From Parapedobacter luteus (lineage in GTDB: Bacteria; Bacteroidota; Bacteroidia; Sphingobacteriales; Sphingobacteriaceae): 64,000 bases of DNA. The stretch covers positions 248,001 to 312,000 of the forward strand of contig NZ_FUYS01000005.1 in NCBI RefSeq assembly GCF_900168055.1, in the 5' to 3' direction. The stretch's first letter is position 1, and every line of letters starts with the position of its first letter. Of this stretch, positions 26,017 to 35,979 are shown one piece after another. The notes beneath the pieces are model-generated. The model saw only the letters and a program-made list of their open reading frames with translations. It had not been told where the DNA came from and made no database searches. Made by a program: the position numbers and the translations under genes.

Positions 26017-27330
26017 TTACACCGTTTTTACATAGCGCTCATCGTAATTTTCGATGTCAATGATGTAGTTGTTCTTCACAAGAAACTCAAAGAGCGGCCG
26101 TGCCTCGTCCGATACCGGCATGTTCGCCGTCGTCACAATCTGATTGTGTTGTTTATTGAGATACGGGTATGCATATAACTTCACATTCTTGCTAAACAGC
26201 CCGCTTACATAAGCCAGCAGCTCATCGGTATAATTACCTTTGGTATACTGCTTGGAGTTGAAAATATTCCGTAGATTGGAGATATTCGTTGAAATGCCAA
26301 CATTGCGTGGCTTGAATTGGGCCAGGTACTCAGCTAAGTAATGATTTCGGGTGAAGTTGGAAACCAAAATATGGTTGCCGGTGCTACAAAGGTATTCCGC
26401 ACGTTCGGCGAAATACTGCAGGTCTTCGTTGGTAAACTGCGGTGTCTGATCAAGGACGTTGGTCATGAGCACCTCAATCATGACCACCAGGTTATCGTCT
26501 TTGATACCAAGGTTGCGCTTAAACTGGTCTACGGCCAGGTTAAACAAATCAAAATTGGGATTGGACTTCTGCCGATATTTGGTACGCAGGATCATGATGT
26601 CCTTTTTATATAGGAGATCCTTGCTTTGGTAGGCCGAACCTTGCGGGTTGAAAATGGCGGCTTTGGAGTACCCTTTGGCAATGAGATAAAGGTTAATCAG
26701 CCGCTCATTCACATCCCTGAAGGCTGGGCCACTGATTTTTACCAGGTCGATTTCTATCGATCCCTGTGAGAGGTTGTCTACCAAGGATTCGATCATCGTT
26801 TGTACGTCTTGCCTATAATAATAAGCCGCAAAAACAAGGTTCACACCAAGGATGCCCAGTACTTTTTGCTGCAGGAGGTTATCACTGTCCAACAGCCGGA
26901 CATGGAAGATAATTTCGTTGGGCTCTCCACCGGCCTCGTGCTGGAATCGGATGCCAAGCCAACCGTGCGGGTCGTTGGTTTTGCTGAAGTTGAGCGCCGT
27001 CACCGTATTCGCGAAGGCGAAAAGCCGTTTGTTTTGGTATTTTTCGCCAGTAAGCCGCTCGGTGAGCAGCCTATACTCGTGTTCCAGCATTCTCCGCAGC
27101 CGTGACCTGCTGACATACCGCCCAGACTCTTCGGTGCCGTAGATGGCATCGCTAAACGCCATATCGTAGGCAGACATCGTTTTTGCAATGGTTCCGGAAG
27201 CTGCACCAGCATTGAAAAAATTCCGGGCGACTTCCTGTCCCGCACCTATCTCCGCGAATGTGCCGTAGATTTCTTCATTAAGGTTGATTTTTAGTGCTTT
27301 CCGTTTGGTTTCATAGATTTCACGCGCCAT
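26017..27330 (-). CDS. Conserved protein of unknown function
   Basis: A 437-residue cytoplasmic protein without signal peptide or membrane segments. The N-terminus (ETKRKALKINLNEEIYGTFAEIGAGQEVARNFFNAGAASGTIAKTMSAYDM) looks highly conserved, with several glycine-rich stretches. I recall similar proteins in many Bacteroidota carrying inconsistent names, so I assign no function. The rest is mixed alpha/beta with no motif I can name. A TACCTTTG box ends 4 nt before the ATG. idi lies directly downstream, so the two may be co-transcribed. Confidence 0.87.
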   Translation of the reverse strand: MAREIYETKRKALKINLNEEIYGTFAEIGAGQEVARNFFNAGAASGTIAKTMSAYDMAFSDAIYGTEESGRYVSRSRLRRMLEHEYRLLTERLTGEKYQNKRLFAFANTVTALNFSKTNDPHGWLGIRFQHEAGGEPNEIIFHVRLLDSDNLLQQKVLGILGVNLVFAAYYYRQDVQTMIESLVDNLSQGSIEIDLVKISGPAFRDVNERLINLYLIAKGYSKAAIFNPQGSAYQSKDLLYKKDIMILRTKYRQKSNPNFDLFNLAVDQFKRNLGIKDDNLVVMIEVLMTNVLDQTPQFTNEDLQYFAERAEYLCSTGNHILVSNFTRNHYLAEYLAQFKPRNVGISTNISNLRNIFNSKQYTKGNYTDELLAYVSGLFSKNVKLYAYPYLNKQHNQIVTTANMPVSDEARPLFEFLVKNNYIIDIENYDERYVKTV

Positions 27331-27334
27331 GGCA

Positions 27335-27342
27335 CAAAGGTA
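27335..27342 (-). promoter_or_regulatory. TACCTTTG box directly before the 27330 gene
   Basis: On the minus strand TACCTTTG ends 4 nt before the ATG at 27330, the same layout as purD and ung, and suggests a leaderless mRNA. No good upstream TTG was found at the usual distance. Confidence 0.4.
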
Positions 27343-27381
27343 ACCATTTAATGGTGTTCCTTAAAGAAACAATTCGAATCC

Positions 27382-27402
27382 GCCGCCTAACGCTTAGGTG
27401 GC
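27382..27402. repeat. Inverted repeat between two divergent genes
   Basis: GCC-G-CCTAA, loop CGC, TTAGG-T-GGC forms a 9-bp stem including one G-T pair. It lies between the start of the unknown minus-strand gene and kbl, and could be an operator or a small hairpin. Confidence 0.4.
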
Positions 27403-27455
27403 CCACCCTTGGGGTGTTTGACTTTCGATGGAAAGATATTCCAAATACAATAAGA

Positions 27456-27491
27456 TTTGCCGCCGTCTTATCCTAAAAAAGCCTATTTTTG
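27456..27491 (+). promoter_or_regulatory. Probable kbl promoter
   Basis: TTTG (27456-27459) and TATTTTTG (27484-27491), 19 nt before the kbl ATG. The 24-bp spacer is slightly long, so the downstream box is the stronger part. Confidence 0.45.
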
Positions 27492-27510
27492 CCACCAAAA
27501 CCCAGCAGTC

Positions 27511-28701
27511 ATGTATAAAACCCTCCAACCCGTACTGCAACAAGAATTGCAGGCTATCAAAGACGCAGGATTGTACAAAACCGAACGCATTATCGTCGGT
27601 CCCCAAGGAGCAGCTATCAAAGTCCAAAGCGGTGCTGAAGTGGTCAACTTTTGTGCAAACAACTATTTAGGGCTTTCTTCGCACCCCAAAGTCATCGCGG
27701 CAGCCAAACAGGCTATTGATACGCATGGTTACGGGATGTCATCCGTACGCTTCATCTGCGGCACCCAGGATATTCACAAAGCGTTGGAAGCCAAGATTTC
27801 AGCGTTTCTTGGCACAGAAGACACGATCCTCTATGCGGCGGCTTTCGACGCCAACGGCGGTGTGTTCGAACCCTTATTCGGTGCCGAGGACGCCATCATT
27901 TCGGATGAGCTGAACCATGCATCTATCATTGATGGCGTACGCCTCTGCAAGGCGCAGCGGTTTCGCTATAAAAATTGTGATCTGACCGATTTAGAAGAAC
28001 AGCTCAAAGCCGCGCAGGGCGCCCGGCATCGGATCATCGTGACGGATGGGGCTTTTTCTATGGATGGAAGCGTCGCACCGCTGGACAAAATCTGTGATTT
28101 GGCCGATCAGTATGAAGCGCTGGTCATGATCGATGAGTCACACTGCACGGGGTTTATCGGCAAGACGGGCCGTGGTACGCATGAATTGCATGGCGTGATG
28201 GACCGGGTAGATATCATCACCGGGACCTTGGGCAAGGCATTGGGCGGTGCATCGGGAGGTTTCACCTCCGGCCGTAAGGAAATCATCGACATGCTTCGGC
28301 AGCGGTCACGCCCTTATTTGTTTTCCAATACGCTTGCCCCCGCCATCGCAGGGGCGTCCATCGCGGTATTGGATATGTTGAGTGAAACCACCGAATTGCG
28401 TGACAAGCTGGAGTACAACACGAAATATTTTCGCGAGAAGATGACGGCGGCGGGGTTTGATATCAAACCAGGAGAGCACCCCATTGTGCCCGTCATGCTC
28501 TATGACGCCCCATTGGCTCAGGAGTTTGCCGCCAGGATGCTGGACGAAGGGATTTATGTTATTGGCTTTTATTATCCGGTGGTGCCCAAGGGCAAAGCCC
28601 GCATCCGCGTACAGCTCTCGGCGGCGCACGATCAGCAGCATCTTGACAAAGCCATCGCAGCGTTTACGAAGGTAGGTAAGGATTTGGGGGTCATTAAGTG
28701 A
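27511..28701 (+). CDS. kbl: Glycine C-acetyltransferase (2-amino-3-ketobutyrate CoA ligase)
   Basis: A 396-residue alpha-oxoamine synthase. [13 protein letters not shown] and [17 protein letters not shown] are the usual substrate and PLP blocks. [15 protein letters not shown] precedes the PLP lysine Lys242 in [10 protein letters not shown]. These match Kbl rather than BioF or HemA (length ~396, RFICGTQ). It makes or cleaves 2-amino-3-oxobutyrate from glycine and acetyl-CoA in threonine degradation. No threonine dehydrogenase gene is adjacent. ATG 27511 is the family start; the longer frame begins inside the promoter region. Confidence 0.95.
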   Translation: MYKTLQPVLQQELQAIKDAGLYKTERIIVGPQGAAIKVQSGAEVVNFCANNYLGLSSHPKVIAAAKQAIDTHGYGMSSVRFICGTQDIHKALEAKISAFLGTEDTILYAAAFDANGGVFEPLFGAEDAIISDELNHASIIDGVRLCKAQRFRYKNCDLTDLEEQLKAAQGARHRIIVTDGAFSMDGSVAPLDKICDLADQYEALVMIDESHCTGFIGKTGRGTHELHGVMDRVDIITGTLGKALGGASGGFTSGRKEIIDMLRQRSRPYLFSNTLAPAIAGASIAVLDMLSETTELRDKLEYNTKYFREKMTAAGFDIKPGEHPIVPVMLYDAPLAQEFAARMLDEGIYVIGFYYPVVPKGKARIRVQLSAAHDQQHLDKAIAAFTKVGKDLGVIK

Positions 28702-28754
28702 TCGTACGGTATGCTTAGTTTCGGCTGTAACGAAAGCAGTAGCTCCTGCAACGA

Positions 28755-29207
28755 ATGAAAAAACCATCAATAAAAGATACGTTCCACTACATCAGTTACT
28801 TGCAATACCCGCTGATGTTGCTTGCCCTGTTCTACATCGGGAAATTGTATTATGATATTTTTGCCTTTCGCGATAGGGTTTTGCTGTTTCAAGATATAAA
28901 CAACATCCTGCTTTTTATGGGGGTGGCCATTAGCTTTTCGGCGCTGCAAGATACCAATAAGACACAGAACAAACTTTCGAGACGAATTTGGGAAAGCCCC
29001 AAAAAGGGCAAAATCGCGTTGGGTCTCCTGTTTTTTTCGGCCTTTACCTTCATGGTTTTTGGAGGCGTTGGCCTTTTTTTGACAGCCAACGAAGCGTTGG
29101 CTGAAGTTTCTATCGGACTTTTAGTATTGGGTATTGGTGAGATGGGGCTCCTTAAGACCGCCATCGAAATGTTTGAAAACCATCGGTTAGATAAAAAAAT
29201 CTCCTGA
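28755..29207 (+). CDS. Small integral membrane protein of unknown function
   Basis: A 150-residue protein with about four membrane segments (~16-34, ~45-62, ~88-108, ~116-135). I do not recognise a family. The sequence between helices two and three is positively charged ([11 protein letters not shown]), which would place it in the cytoplasm. It starts 53 bp after kbl and ends 57 bp before typA on the same strand. Confidence 0.75.
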   Translation: MKKPSIKDTFHYISYLQYPLMLLALFYIGKLYYDIFAFRDRVLLFQDINNILLFMGVAISFSALQDTNKTQNKLSRRIWESPKKGKIALGLLFFSAFTFMVFGGVGLFLTANEALAEVSIGLLVLGIGEMGLLKTAIEMFENHRLDKKIS

Positions 29208-29224
29208 TTCTCATGGATTTTCCT

Positions 29225-29232
29225 TACCTTTG
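29225..29232 (+). promoter_or_regulatory. TACCTTTG box of typA
   Basis: TACCTTTG lies 32 nt before the typA start codon. The upstream TTG is not clear. Confidence 0.45.
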
Positions 29233-29264
29233 CGCCCTTAAAAATTGACAAATAGGTTGCTGGA

Positions 29265-31070
29265 ATGCAAAAAATCAGAAACATAGCGATTATCGCCCAC
29301 GTAGACCACGGCAAGACCACCTTGGTAGACAAAATCCTCCACTTCACCAATCTCTTTCGTGATAACGAACAAACCGGTGAACTGATACTGGACAACAACG
29401 ACCTCGAACGCGAGCGGGGCATTACCATCGTCTCTAAAAACGTCTCCGTGCGGTATAAGGACGTCAAGATAAACATCATTGATACGCCGGGCCACGCCGA
29501 CTTTGGCGGTGAAGTGGAGCGGGTGCTGAAAATGGCTGATGGCGTCATCCTCCTGGTAGACGCTTTTGAAGGGCCAATGCCGCAAACCCGATTTGTGACG
29601 CAGAAGGCGTTGGGCCTGGGGTTAAAGCCCATCGTGGTGGTCAACAAGGTCGACAAGGAAAACTGCCGCCCTGACGAGGTCTATGAGGCTGTCTTTGATT
29701 TGTTTTTCAGCCTCGATGCTACGGAAGAACAATTGGATTTTCCGGTGCTATATGGCTCCTCCAAGCAAGGGTGGATGTCTACAGACTGGAAAGCACCGAA
29801 GGAAGATTTCACGGATTTACTCGAAGCCATTCTCCAGCACATCCCGGCTGCGCCTTATGTAGACGGGACCTTGCAAATGCAAGTTACTTCGCTGGATTAT
29901 TCTTCTTTTGTGGGCCGTATTGCCATCGGCCGTGTTGCCCGTGGCACCATCAAGGAAAACCAACCGGTATCGTTGGTAAAGCGCGATGGCAAAATCGTTA
30001 AATCCCGCGTGAAGGAACTGCATACGTTCGAAGGCCTCGGCCGGGTAAAGGTGCAGGAAGTCAAAGCCGGTGATATTTGCGCCGTAGTGGGTATCGAAGG
30101 GTTTGACATCGGGGATACCATTGCCGATTTTGAAAATCCCGAGCAATTGGCGGTCATCAAAATCGATGAGCCTACGATGAACATGCTGTTCACCATCAAC
30201 AACTCGCCATTCTTCGGCAAAGAGGGAAAGTTCGTGACTTCACGCCACCTCCAGGAACGGTTGTATAAAGAAATGGAGAAAAACCTCGCTCTTAAGGTCG
30301 TGCCTACCGAATCTCCTGATTCGTACCTGGTCTATGGGCGGGGTATCCTGCACCTGTCGGTACTGATTGAGACCATGCGCCGCGAGGGATACGAGTTGCA
30401 GGTTGGCCAACCTCAGGTCATCATCAAAGAGATTGACGGCGTGAAGTGCGAGCCGATTGAAACGCTGGTGGTAGACGTACCCGCAGAAGTGTCTGGCAAA
30501 GTGATCGAACTGGTGACGCAGCGTAAGGGTGAACTTCTGGTGATGGAAACCAAGGGCGATATGCAGCACCTTGAGTTTGACATCCCCTCACGTGGTATCA
30601 TCGGCCTGCGCAACAATGTGCTCACCGCTACGGCCGGTGAAGCCGTGATGGCACACCGTTTCAAGGCTTACGAACCTTGGAAAGGCCCCATCCCTGGCCG
30701 TTTGGCAGGGGTATTGGTATCCATGGAAAAAGGACAGACCACAGCCTATTCCATCGACAAACTGCAAGACCGCGGCCGCTTCTTTGTTGAACCCGGTGTA
30801 GAAGTGTATGAAGGGCAGATAGTGGGTGAGCATATCCGGGATAATGATTTGGTCGTCAACCTTGTAAAGGGCAAACAGCTGACCAACATGCGTGCTTCGG
30901 GCAGTGATGACAATGTGCGCATCGCCCCGGCAATCAAGTTTTCGCTTGAGGAATCGATGGAATACATCCAGGCGGATGAGTATATTGAGGTGACGCCGCA
31001 GAATATCCGGCTCCGTAAGATATACCTTACGGAGAATGAACGGAAAATAAACGCGAAAAAATTCCAATAG
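29265..31070 (+). CDS. typA: Ribosome-associated translational GTPase TypA/BipA
   Basis: A 601-residue translational GTPase. The GTPase motifs are AHVDHGKTT (near residue 10), the switch region [18 protein letters not shown] and [10 protein letters not shown]. Domain II and EF-G-like domains III and V follow, with the C-terminal TypA-specific domain ([17 protein letters not shown] and [14 protein letters not shown]). It acts at the ribosome in assembly and stress adaptation, such as cold. The length is the family norm. The gene ends at a hairpin shared with the converging susD gene. Confidence 0.97.
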   Translation: MQKIRNIAIIAHVDHGKTTLVDKILHFTNLFRDNEQTGELILDNNDLERERGITIVSKNVSVRYKDVKINIIDTPGHADFGGEVERVLKMADGVILLVDAFEGPMPQTRFVTQKALGLGLKPIVVVNKVDKENCRPDEVYEAVFDLFFSLDATEEQLDFPVLYGSSKQGWMSTDWKAPKEDFTDLLEAILQHIPAAPYVDGTLQMQVTSLDYSSFVGRIAIGRVARGTIKENQPVSLVKRDGKIVKSRVKELHTFEGLGRVKVQEVKAGDICAVVGIEGFDIGDTIADFENPEQLAVIKIDEPTMNMLFTINNSPFFGKEGKFVTSRHLQERLYKEMEKNLALKVVPTESPDSYLVYGRGILHLSVLIETMRREGYELQVGQPQVIIKEIDGVKCEPIETLVVDVPAEVSGKVIELVTQRKGELLVMETKGDMQHLEFDIPSRGIIGLRNNVLTATAGEAVMAHRFKAYEPWKGPIPGRLAGVLVSMEKGQTTAYSIDKLQDRGRFFVEPGVEVYEGQIVGEHIRDNDLVVNLVKGKQLTNMRASGSDDNVRIAPAIKFSLEESMEYIQADEYIEVTPQNIRLRKIYLTENERKINAKKFQ

Positions 31071-31081
31071 GCAAACCCTTG

Positions 31082-31112
31082 CAAAACCCCGGTCTCAATA
31101 GCCGGGGTTTTG
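31082..31112. terminator. Bidirectional terminator between typA and susD
   Basis: CAAAACCCCGG (31082-31092) pairs with CCGGGGTTTTG (31102-31112) around a 9-nt loop. The stem ends in TTTTG in both directions. One arm and the loop contain the last codons and stop of the minus-strand susD gene. Confidence 0.8.
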
Positions 31113-32555
31113 TGTTAATGACGGGTTGGTGCGCAACTCACTTTCGGGAATAGGCATCAGTAAGTATTTGGGATCGAATACCAGCGAGCCGCCCCCTTCT
31201 TCGGGGCGGGCCAGATACGCATTCATGATGGCGGTTGCCCGTTCGGGTCCTTGCCGCACAATATCAAACCACCGCAGCGCTTCACAGGCAAATTCCAGCC
31301 GGCGTTCCTTGAATAGCGAATCGCGGAATACCTGCTGATCTGGGAGGTCAGCGCTTGTCAAACTGTCCAAACCGGCGCGGCTGCGTACGGTATTGAGCAG
31401 GACGAAAGCTTCGCCATCGGGCTCGTATCCCATTTCGTTCAATACTTCGGCATACATGAGCTGCACGTCGGTTATCCGCAGGATGGGGAAGTTGACGTCG
31501 TTATCGATGTTATTGATGGGCACGGTGCCATGTGAAAATTTGACAAAGAGCTGCGTCATACTGTCTACGACATTGTTGACCGTTGTATAGCCCTTTTGGA
31601 TAGTAACGTCACGGCGGACATCGGTGGTATCATATGCTTCGTACAGGTCGTCCGATACCGCCACCCAGGTGGAGCGTCCACCTTGCGGGAATTGCGCTGA
31701 CCGTAGGTTTTCAGGTACCAGAGAGTATACCAGCGGGTTGCCTTGGTTTACCAATCCGGCGGTATATTGGATTTGGAAGACATGCTCCGAGCCGTTGTCC
31801 CGGGTGTTGAGGAAACAATCGACGAACTCGGGGTAAGGGCTTAAGCCTTCATAGGCCAGTATTTCCTCCAGGAGCGGGCGGGCAGCCTCGTGATTGCCCA
31901 TGTAAAGATGCAGGCGTGCAAGGATGCCTTTGGCTGCGTAACGTGTTGCACGCCCCAGGTTATCGCCGCCCTGACTTTCGGGAAGCACTTCTCCGGCTGC
32001 TTCCAGATCCGCTGCGGCAAAGGCAAAGGTCTCCTCCTGTGAGCTACGGGCTATCGCGGTTACCTCCTCGGCTGTCATCACACGGTTGATTAAGGGTACA
32101 CCACCAAATAGCCAGCCGAGTTGGAAGTAGCAGAAGCCCCGGATGAAACGCGTCTCACCACGCATGATGGTGCGTACATTTTCGTCGGGGAACTCCCCTT
32201 CGTCGATCTGGTCCAAGATGTTATTGGTCCGGTTGATGACCGACCAGTAGGCTCCCCATACACCCAACACCAAATCATCGCCAGCGGTAAAGCCAAACCG
32301 CGCTGCGGGGAGATTCGCGGTGTTCTGTTGCGTATTGACATTGTCACTGAGACTTTCCACCAGCATCGGATAATCAAAGCCGTGTACACTGCGCAGCCCG
32401 CCATAAGCACCGAACAGCGCCTGGCGGAAATCATTGACCGATCGGTAAAAGTCCGCCGCGTTATAATCCGATTCCGGAGTCAGTTCCAGGTCTTTGTTAC
32501 ACCCCCAGACTACTTGTAGCGTAAAGGCAAATAGTACAATTCGTATCGTTTTCAT
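31095..32555 (-). CDS. SusD/RagB family outer-membrane lipoprotein
   Basis: A 486-residue lipoprotein (signal peptide ending at Cys19 in VVWGC). SusD landmarks: DFYRSVNDFRQALFGAYGGLR near the N-terminus, a central TRFIRGFCYFQLGWLFGGVPLIN, and the C-terminal FKERRLEFACEALRWFDIVRQG. It is the second gene of a SusC-SusD pair, 21 bp after susC. Its last codons lie within the hairpin that also terminates typA. The ligand is unknown. Confidence 0.95.
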   Translation of the reverse strand: MKTIRIVLFAFTLQVVWGCNKDLELTPESDYNAADFYRSVNDFRQALFGAYGGLRSVHGFDYPMLVESLSDNVNTQQNTANLPAARFGFTAGDDLVLGVWGAYWSVINRTNNILDQIDEGEFPDENVRTIMRGETRFIRGFCYFQLGWLFGGVPLINRVMTAEEVTAIARSSQEETFAFAAADLEAAGEVLPESQGGDNLGRATRYAAKGILARLHLYMGNHEAARPLLEEILAYEGLSPYPEFVDCFLNTRDNGSEHVFQIQYTAGLVNQGNPLVYSLVPENLRSAQFPQGGRSTWVAVSDDLYEAYDTTDVRRDVTIQKGYTTVNNVVDSMTQLFVKFSHGTVPINNIDNDVNFPILRITDVQLMYAEVLNEMGYEPDGEAFVLLNTVRSRAGLDSLTSADLPDQQVFRDSLFKERRLEFACEALRWFDIVRQGPERATAIMNAYLARPEEGGGSLVFDPKYLLMPIPESELRTNPSLTQNPGY

Positions 32556-32576
32556 GACTGTCTAAGCGTTGGCGGT

Positions 32577-35500
32577 TTAAAAAGAAACATTAACTCCCAT
32601 GGTAAAGCGTTTGGATATCGGGTATCCACCATAGTCGGTACCCGGTTGGGTGTTTTCCGATGTGCCGCCACCCCCGGCATTATTGGCTTCGGGGTTGGAG
32701 CCCGGATATCGGGTAAACGTGTGCAGGTTATCGGCCATGATGTACAGGCGTATCGCACTGATATCCCACTTCTTGAGCAGCGAACTGGCGAAGTTGTAAC
32801 CCAATGTGATATTGCGTATCCGCACAAACGTCGCATCGTAGACCCACGTGTCGTTATACGCCGGGTTTACGCCCACAACGCTGGGTGTCACACCGTCCCA
32901 GCTCATGTCTATCCCTGACGGGATATTGCCCGCAAATCTGGCAGGCTTGTAGGCATGCAGCCAATCACGGTATTGGTTGGTGCCCTCGCCCAATCCGTTG
33001 TTGAAGCCCCGTCGCCCCTGGTAGAAAAGATCGCCTCCCTGCTGGCCCTGGATGTCAAAGCTGAAGTCAAAGCCCTTATAGCTCATTCGGCTTGACAGCC
33101 CCCAAAGGAAATCCGGCTGCGCATTACCCACGATCGTGTGATCCTGCTCATTGATTACGCCGTCACCATTGCGGTCTACGATGCGGATATTGCCCTCCAG
33201 CTGCCCATTGACGATGGGTACCAATGCATTGCCATCGGCGTCAAAATGTTCCGGCAGGAGCACCCCATCGGTTTGGTACATAAAGAAGCTGCCAATAGGC
33301 TGGCCCACGATTGTCGCATAAGCATTGAAGTCGTTAAGCGTGCTCAGCTGGATAAGCTCATCGATTCCCGGAGCAAGGGAGCGGACACGGTTGTTGTTTT
33401 TGGAGAAGTTGAGCGAAGTTGTCCAAGAGAACGTCTCGCCCTTTATGTTTTCGGTTGTGAGTTGTAGCTCGATGCCTTTGTTTGTCACCTCTCCGATATT
33501 ACTCCGCATGAAGGAAAAACCGCTTATGCGGCTGGTCGGCACATTGAGCAGGAGATCGGACGTCTTATTAAAGTAGGCGTCGGCAGTTAGCTGTATACGG
33601 TTATCCAGCAGCCAGAAATCCAGGCCGATATCACGCGACAGGGTTGTTTCCCAGCTCAGGTTTTCGTTGGCAATGTTGCTCGGCACCAAACCGATCACGC
33701 GTTTGCCGTTGAGGTTGTAGTCCTGAAGCCCGAGGAGCGAAATGTGTTCGTAGTTGCCGATGCGGTCGTTGCCGGCCTTACCGATTGACCCCCGTATTTT
33801 CAGGAGTGAAAGCCATACTACGTCGCTCAAGAACGGCTCGCTATTGATCTTCCATCCGGCGGATACCGCTGGGAAAAGGCCCCACTTGTTGTTTGCACCG
33901 AACCGGGAAGACCCGTCGTAGCGGGCGCTGGCCGAGAGCAAATACCTATCCAGCCATTGATATTGTATCCGTCCGAAGAACGAAGCTGTAGCGCTTTCGC
34001 CGATAGTAGTGCTGGCAAGCAGCGGATTGTTGGCATTGTTCAATGTCGGTAGCAGGTCGTTGGGATAGCCGTCAGCCGAAGCCGCCAGGATATCCTGCCG
34101 TATAAATTCATACTGCTGGCCGCCCAGGATTTCCAGCATGTGATCATCCCCAAGATAAGGGCGGTAAGTCGCGGTATTCTGTATGCTGAAGGTGCCGTTG
34201 TCTGTGCTCGATCCGTAACCGACGGCCTGTGCGCCAGGGTTGACATTCGCTGGAATAAATTCGTTATAGGCGGCATGCGTAAAGATGTAGCCCAGTTGGG
34301 TGCGCAAGGTCAGCGTTTCGATGGGCTCGTACTCCGCAAAACTGTTGAGTTGTATCTCATTGGCTTTGGAGCGAGCGGTCATTTCGCGCAGGCGTGCCAG
34401 GGGATTGACGTAGGTCTGCGCCGGCGAAAAGCCGGTTGCAACCGTGTTTTCGTCGATACCGACCACCGGAGGCATAGCTAAGGCATAGTGGGCATTGCTC
34501 TCCTTGCCATCCGTTTCGGGGTCATTCATGATATTGAAAGATGTGGCCACGTTCGCTCCGAGCCGGATCTTTTCGCCGATATTGAAGCTTGTGTTTGCCC
34601 GTAAATTATAGCGTTCGAATCCGGTATGCCGCATCACCCCATCCTGTCGGAGGTATGACCCCGAGAGCAGAAAGGTGCCTACCTCGCCACCCCCGGACAC
34701 CGTCAACGCGTAGTTTTGCATCGGAGCATGATGATACACGATATCTTGCCAATTATTGTCAGGTAAGGATGCGGGGTTGAGGTAACTCTCGGGGTATTGA
34801 AATTCTGCCGGCCGGCTGGTAAGTGGGAGTGAAAGATCGCCGCCGGCCTGCTGGAACCGTGAATCCCGTAGGTAACGGATATACGCGGTATACTCCTGCG
34901 TGTTCATCATGGGCAGAAACCGGTCTACCTGTTGGTAGCCGGCATAACTGTTGAACTCCACGCTCGTCTTGCCTGCGGCGCCCTCTCTGGTCGTGATAAC
35001 GATAACGCCGTTGCCGCCTCGTGCACCATATATCGCTGCTGAAGCCGCATCTTTCAACACCTCTATCGATGCGATATCCCGCGGATTTACATTACGCATA
35101 TGATCCTGCTGGATTCCGTCAATCACGTATAGGGGGTTGCTGGAAGCTGTGATGGAATTGATGCCCCGTATCTTGATGTTTGCTGCCTTCCCCGGTCCGC
35201 CTGTACTTTGGCTCACCCGTACGCCTGCGATTTTGCCGGCGATGCCCTCTTCGGTGTTGGTGATAGCGTTATTTTGGAACGCTTGGCCCTCAAGTGAGCT
35301 GACCGCACCCGTGAGGTTTTCCCGCTGCACGGTGCCGTATCCGATCACGACCACTTCCTCCAGCGTTTCAGCTTCGGAAGGAATGAGCACGACAGTCTGT
35401 CCGTCGGCGACGCTGAGAGGCATTTCGAACGGCTCGAAACCGAGCATCGAAAAGGTAAGGATGGCCGCCGAGTCGGTCGGCGAACGAATCTCGAATCCTC

Positions 35501-35798
35501 CCTGCTCATCAGACTGGGTCCCTATTTCTGACCCCTTGATCCCGATGGTTACACCAGCGAGCGGAATCTCCTTGTCGTCCGTGACTTTGCCCTTTACCAC
35601 GCGTTGTGCCGTGTCGGGTGCTGCGGTATCCCGTTGTGCGGTGTCCTGTCGGGCGACGTCTTTTTTTATCGTGTCCTGGCGAATGGTTTCTTGGCCAAAA
35701 ATCAAGCAGGATGCGGCATAGCCTTTCAAATTGCCGATAAAGAACAATAAACAGCAACTGATGCCCCAAAGCATCCGCGGGCAAACACGTTTTTTCAT
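32577..35798 (-). CDS. SusC/RagA-type TonB-dependent outer-membrane receptor
   Basis: A 1073-residue SusC. A signal peptide is followed by a low-complexity stretch (residues ~36-66) with repeated DTA/QRDT units. A carboxypeptidase-regulatory-like domain comes next (VKGKVTDDKEIPLAGVTIGIKG), then the TonB box-plug region (LEEVVVIGYGTVQRENLTGAVSS, DIASIEVLKDAASAAIYGARG, VIVITTREG) and a barrel of ~800 residues ending in VNVSF. It imports glycans or peptides with energy from TonB-ExbBD. There is no STN domain, so it is probably not under FecR control, unlike the receptor at 58959. Near position 35860 there is only an imperfect -7 box. Confidence 0.96.
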   Translation of the reverse strand: MKKRVCPRMLWGISCCLLFFIGNLKGYAASCLIFGQETIRQDTIKKDVARQDTAQRDTAAPDTAQRVVKGKVTDDKEIPLAGVTIGIKGSEIGTQSDEQGGFEIRSPTDSAAILTFSMLGFEPFEMPLSVADGQTVVLIPSEAETLEEVVVIGYGTVQRENLTGAVSSLEGQAFQNNAITNTEEGIAGKIAGVRVSQSTGGPGKAANIKIRGINSITASSNPLYVIDGIQQDHMRNVNPRDIASIEVLKDAASAAIYGARGGNGVIVITTREGAAGKTSVEFNSYAGYQQVDRFLPMMNTQEYTAYIRYLRDSRFQQAGGDLSLPLTSRPAEFQYPESYLNPASLPDNNWQDIVYHHAPMQNYALTVSGGGEVGTFLLSGSYLRQDGVMRHTGFERYNLRANTSFNIGEKIRLGANVATSFNIMNDPETDGKESNAHYALAMPPVVGIDENTVATGFSPAQTYVNPLARLREMTARSKANEIQLNSFAEYEPIETLTLRTQLGYIFTHAAYNEFIPANVNPGAQAVGYGSSTDNGTFSIQNTATYRPYLGDDHMLEILGGQQYEFIRQDILAASADGYPNDLLPTLNNANNPLLASTTIGESATASFFGRIQYQWLDRYLLSASARYDGSSRFGANNKWGLFPAVSAGWKINSEPFLSDVVWLSLLKIRGSIGKAGNDRIGNYEHISLLGLQDYNLNGKRVIGLVPSNIANENLSWETTLSRDIGLDFWLLDNRIQLTADAYFNKTSDLLLNVPTSRISGFSFMRSNIGEVTNKGIELQLTTENIKGETFSWTTSLNFSKNNNRVRSLAPGIDELIQLSTLNDFNAYATIVGQPIGSFFMYQTDGVLLPEHFDADGNALVPIVNGQLEGNIRIVDRNGDGVINEQDHTIVGNAQPDFLWGLSSRMSYKGFDFSFDIQGQQGGDLFYQGRRGFNNGLGEGTNQYRDWLHAYKPARFAGNIPSGIDMSWDGVTPSVVGVNPAYNDTWVYDATFVRIRNITLGYNFASSLLKKWDISAIRLYIMADNLHTFTRYPGSNPEANNAGGGGTSENTQPGTDYGGYPISKRFTMGVNVSF

Positions 35799-35886
35799 AG
35801 CCTTCTAATTAGTTCGATCATTATCTTCCGATAGCTGGCTTGCGTATGTGTTTGTTTTGAAGGTATGCTGGACAAAGTAATATACA

Positions 35887-35929
35887 GCGTTTAGGCGTAT
35901 TTGTTTTAGAAAACAAATATCCTAAACGC
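35887..35929. terminator. Long hairpin between the efflux operon and susC
   Basis: GCGTTTAGG, 2 extra bases, TATTTGTTTT, a 2-nt loop AG, AAAACAAATA, 1 extra base, CCTAAACGC: a 19-bp stem with one asymmetric bulge. It lies 51 bp after the stop of the RND adaptor gene and 88 bp before susC, both on the minus strand. It is best read as the terminator of the efflux operon, although no long T-run follows; it could instead be a regulatory hairpin of susC. Confidence 0.55.
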
Positions 35930-35979
35930 CGAAGGCAAGGAATGTGTCTTCGCGCGACCGCCTGATACAGGCGTTGGGA

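Noticed and set aside
35850-35886. susC promoter with box ATTACTTTG
   Set aside because: The best match lacks one base of TAnnTTTG and no spaced TTG was found, so it is not listed as a promoter.
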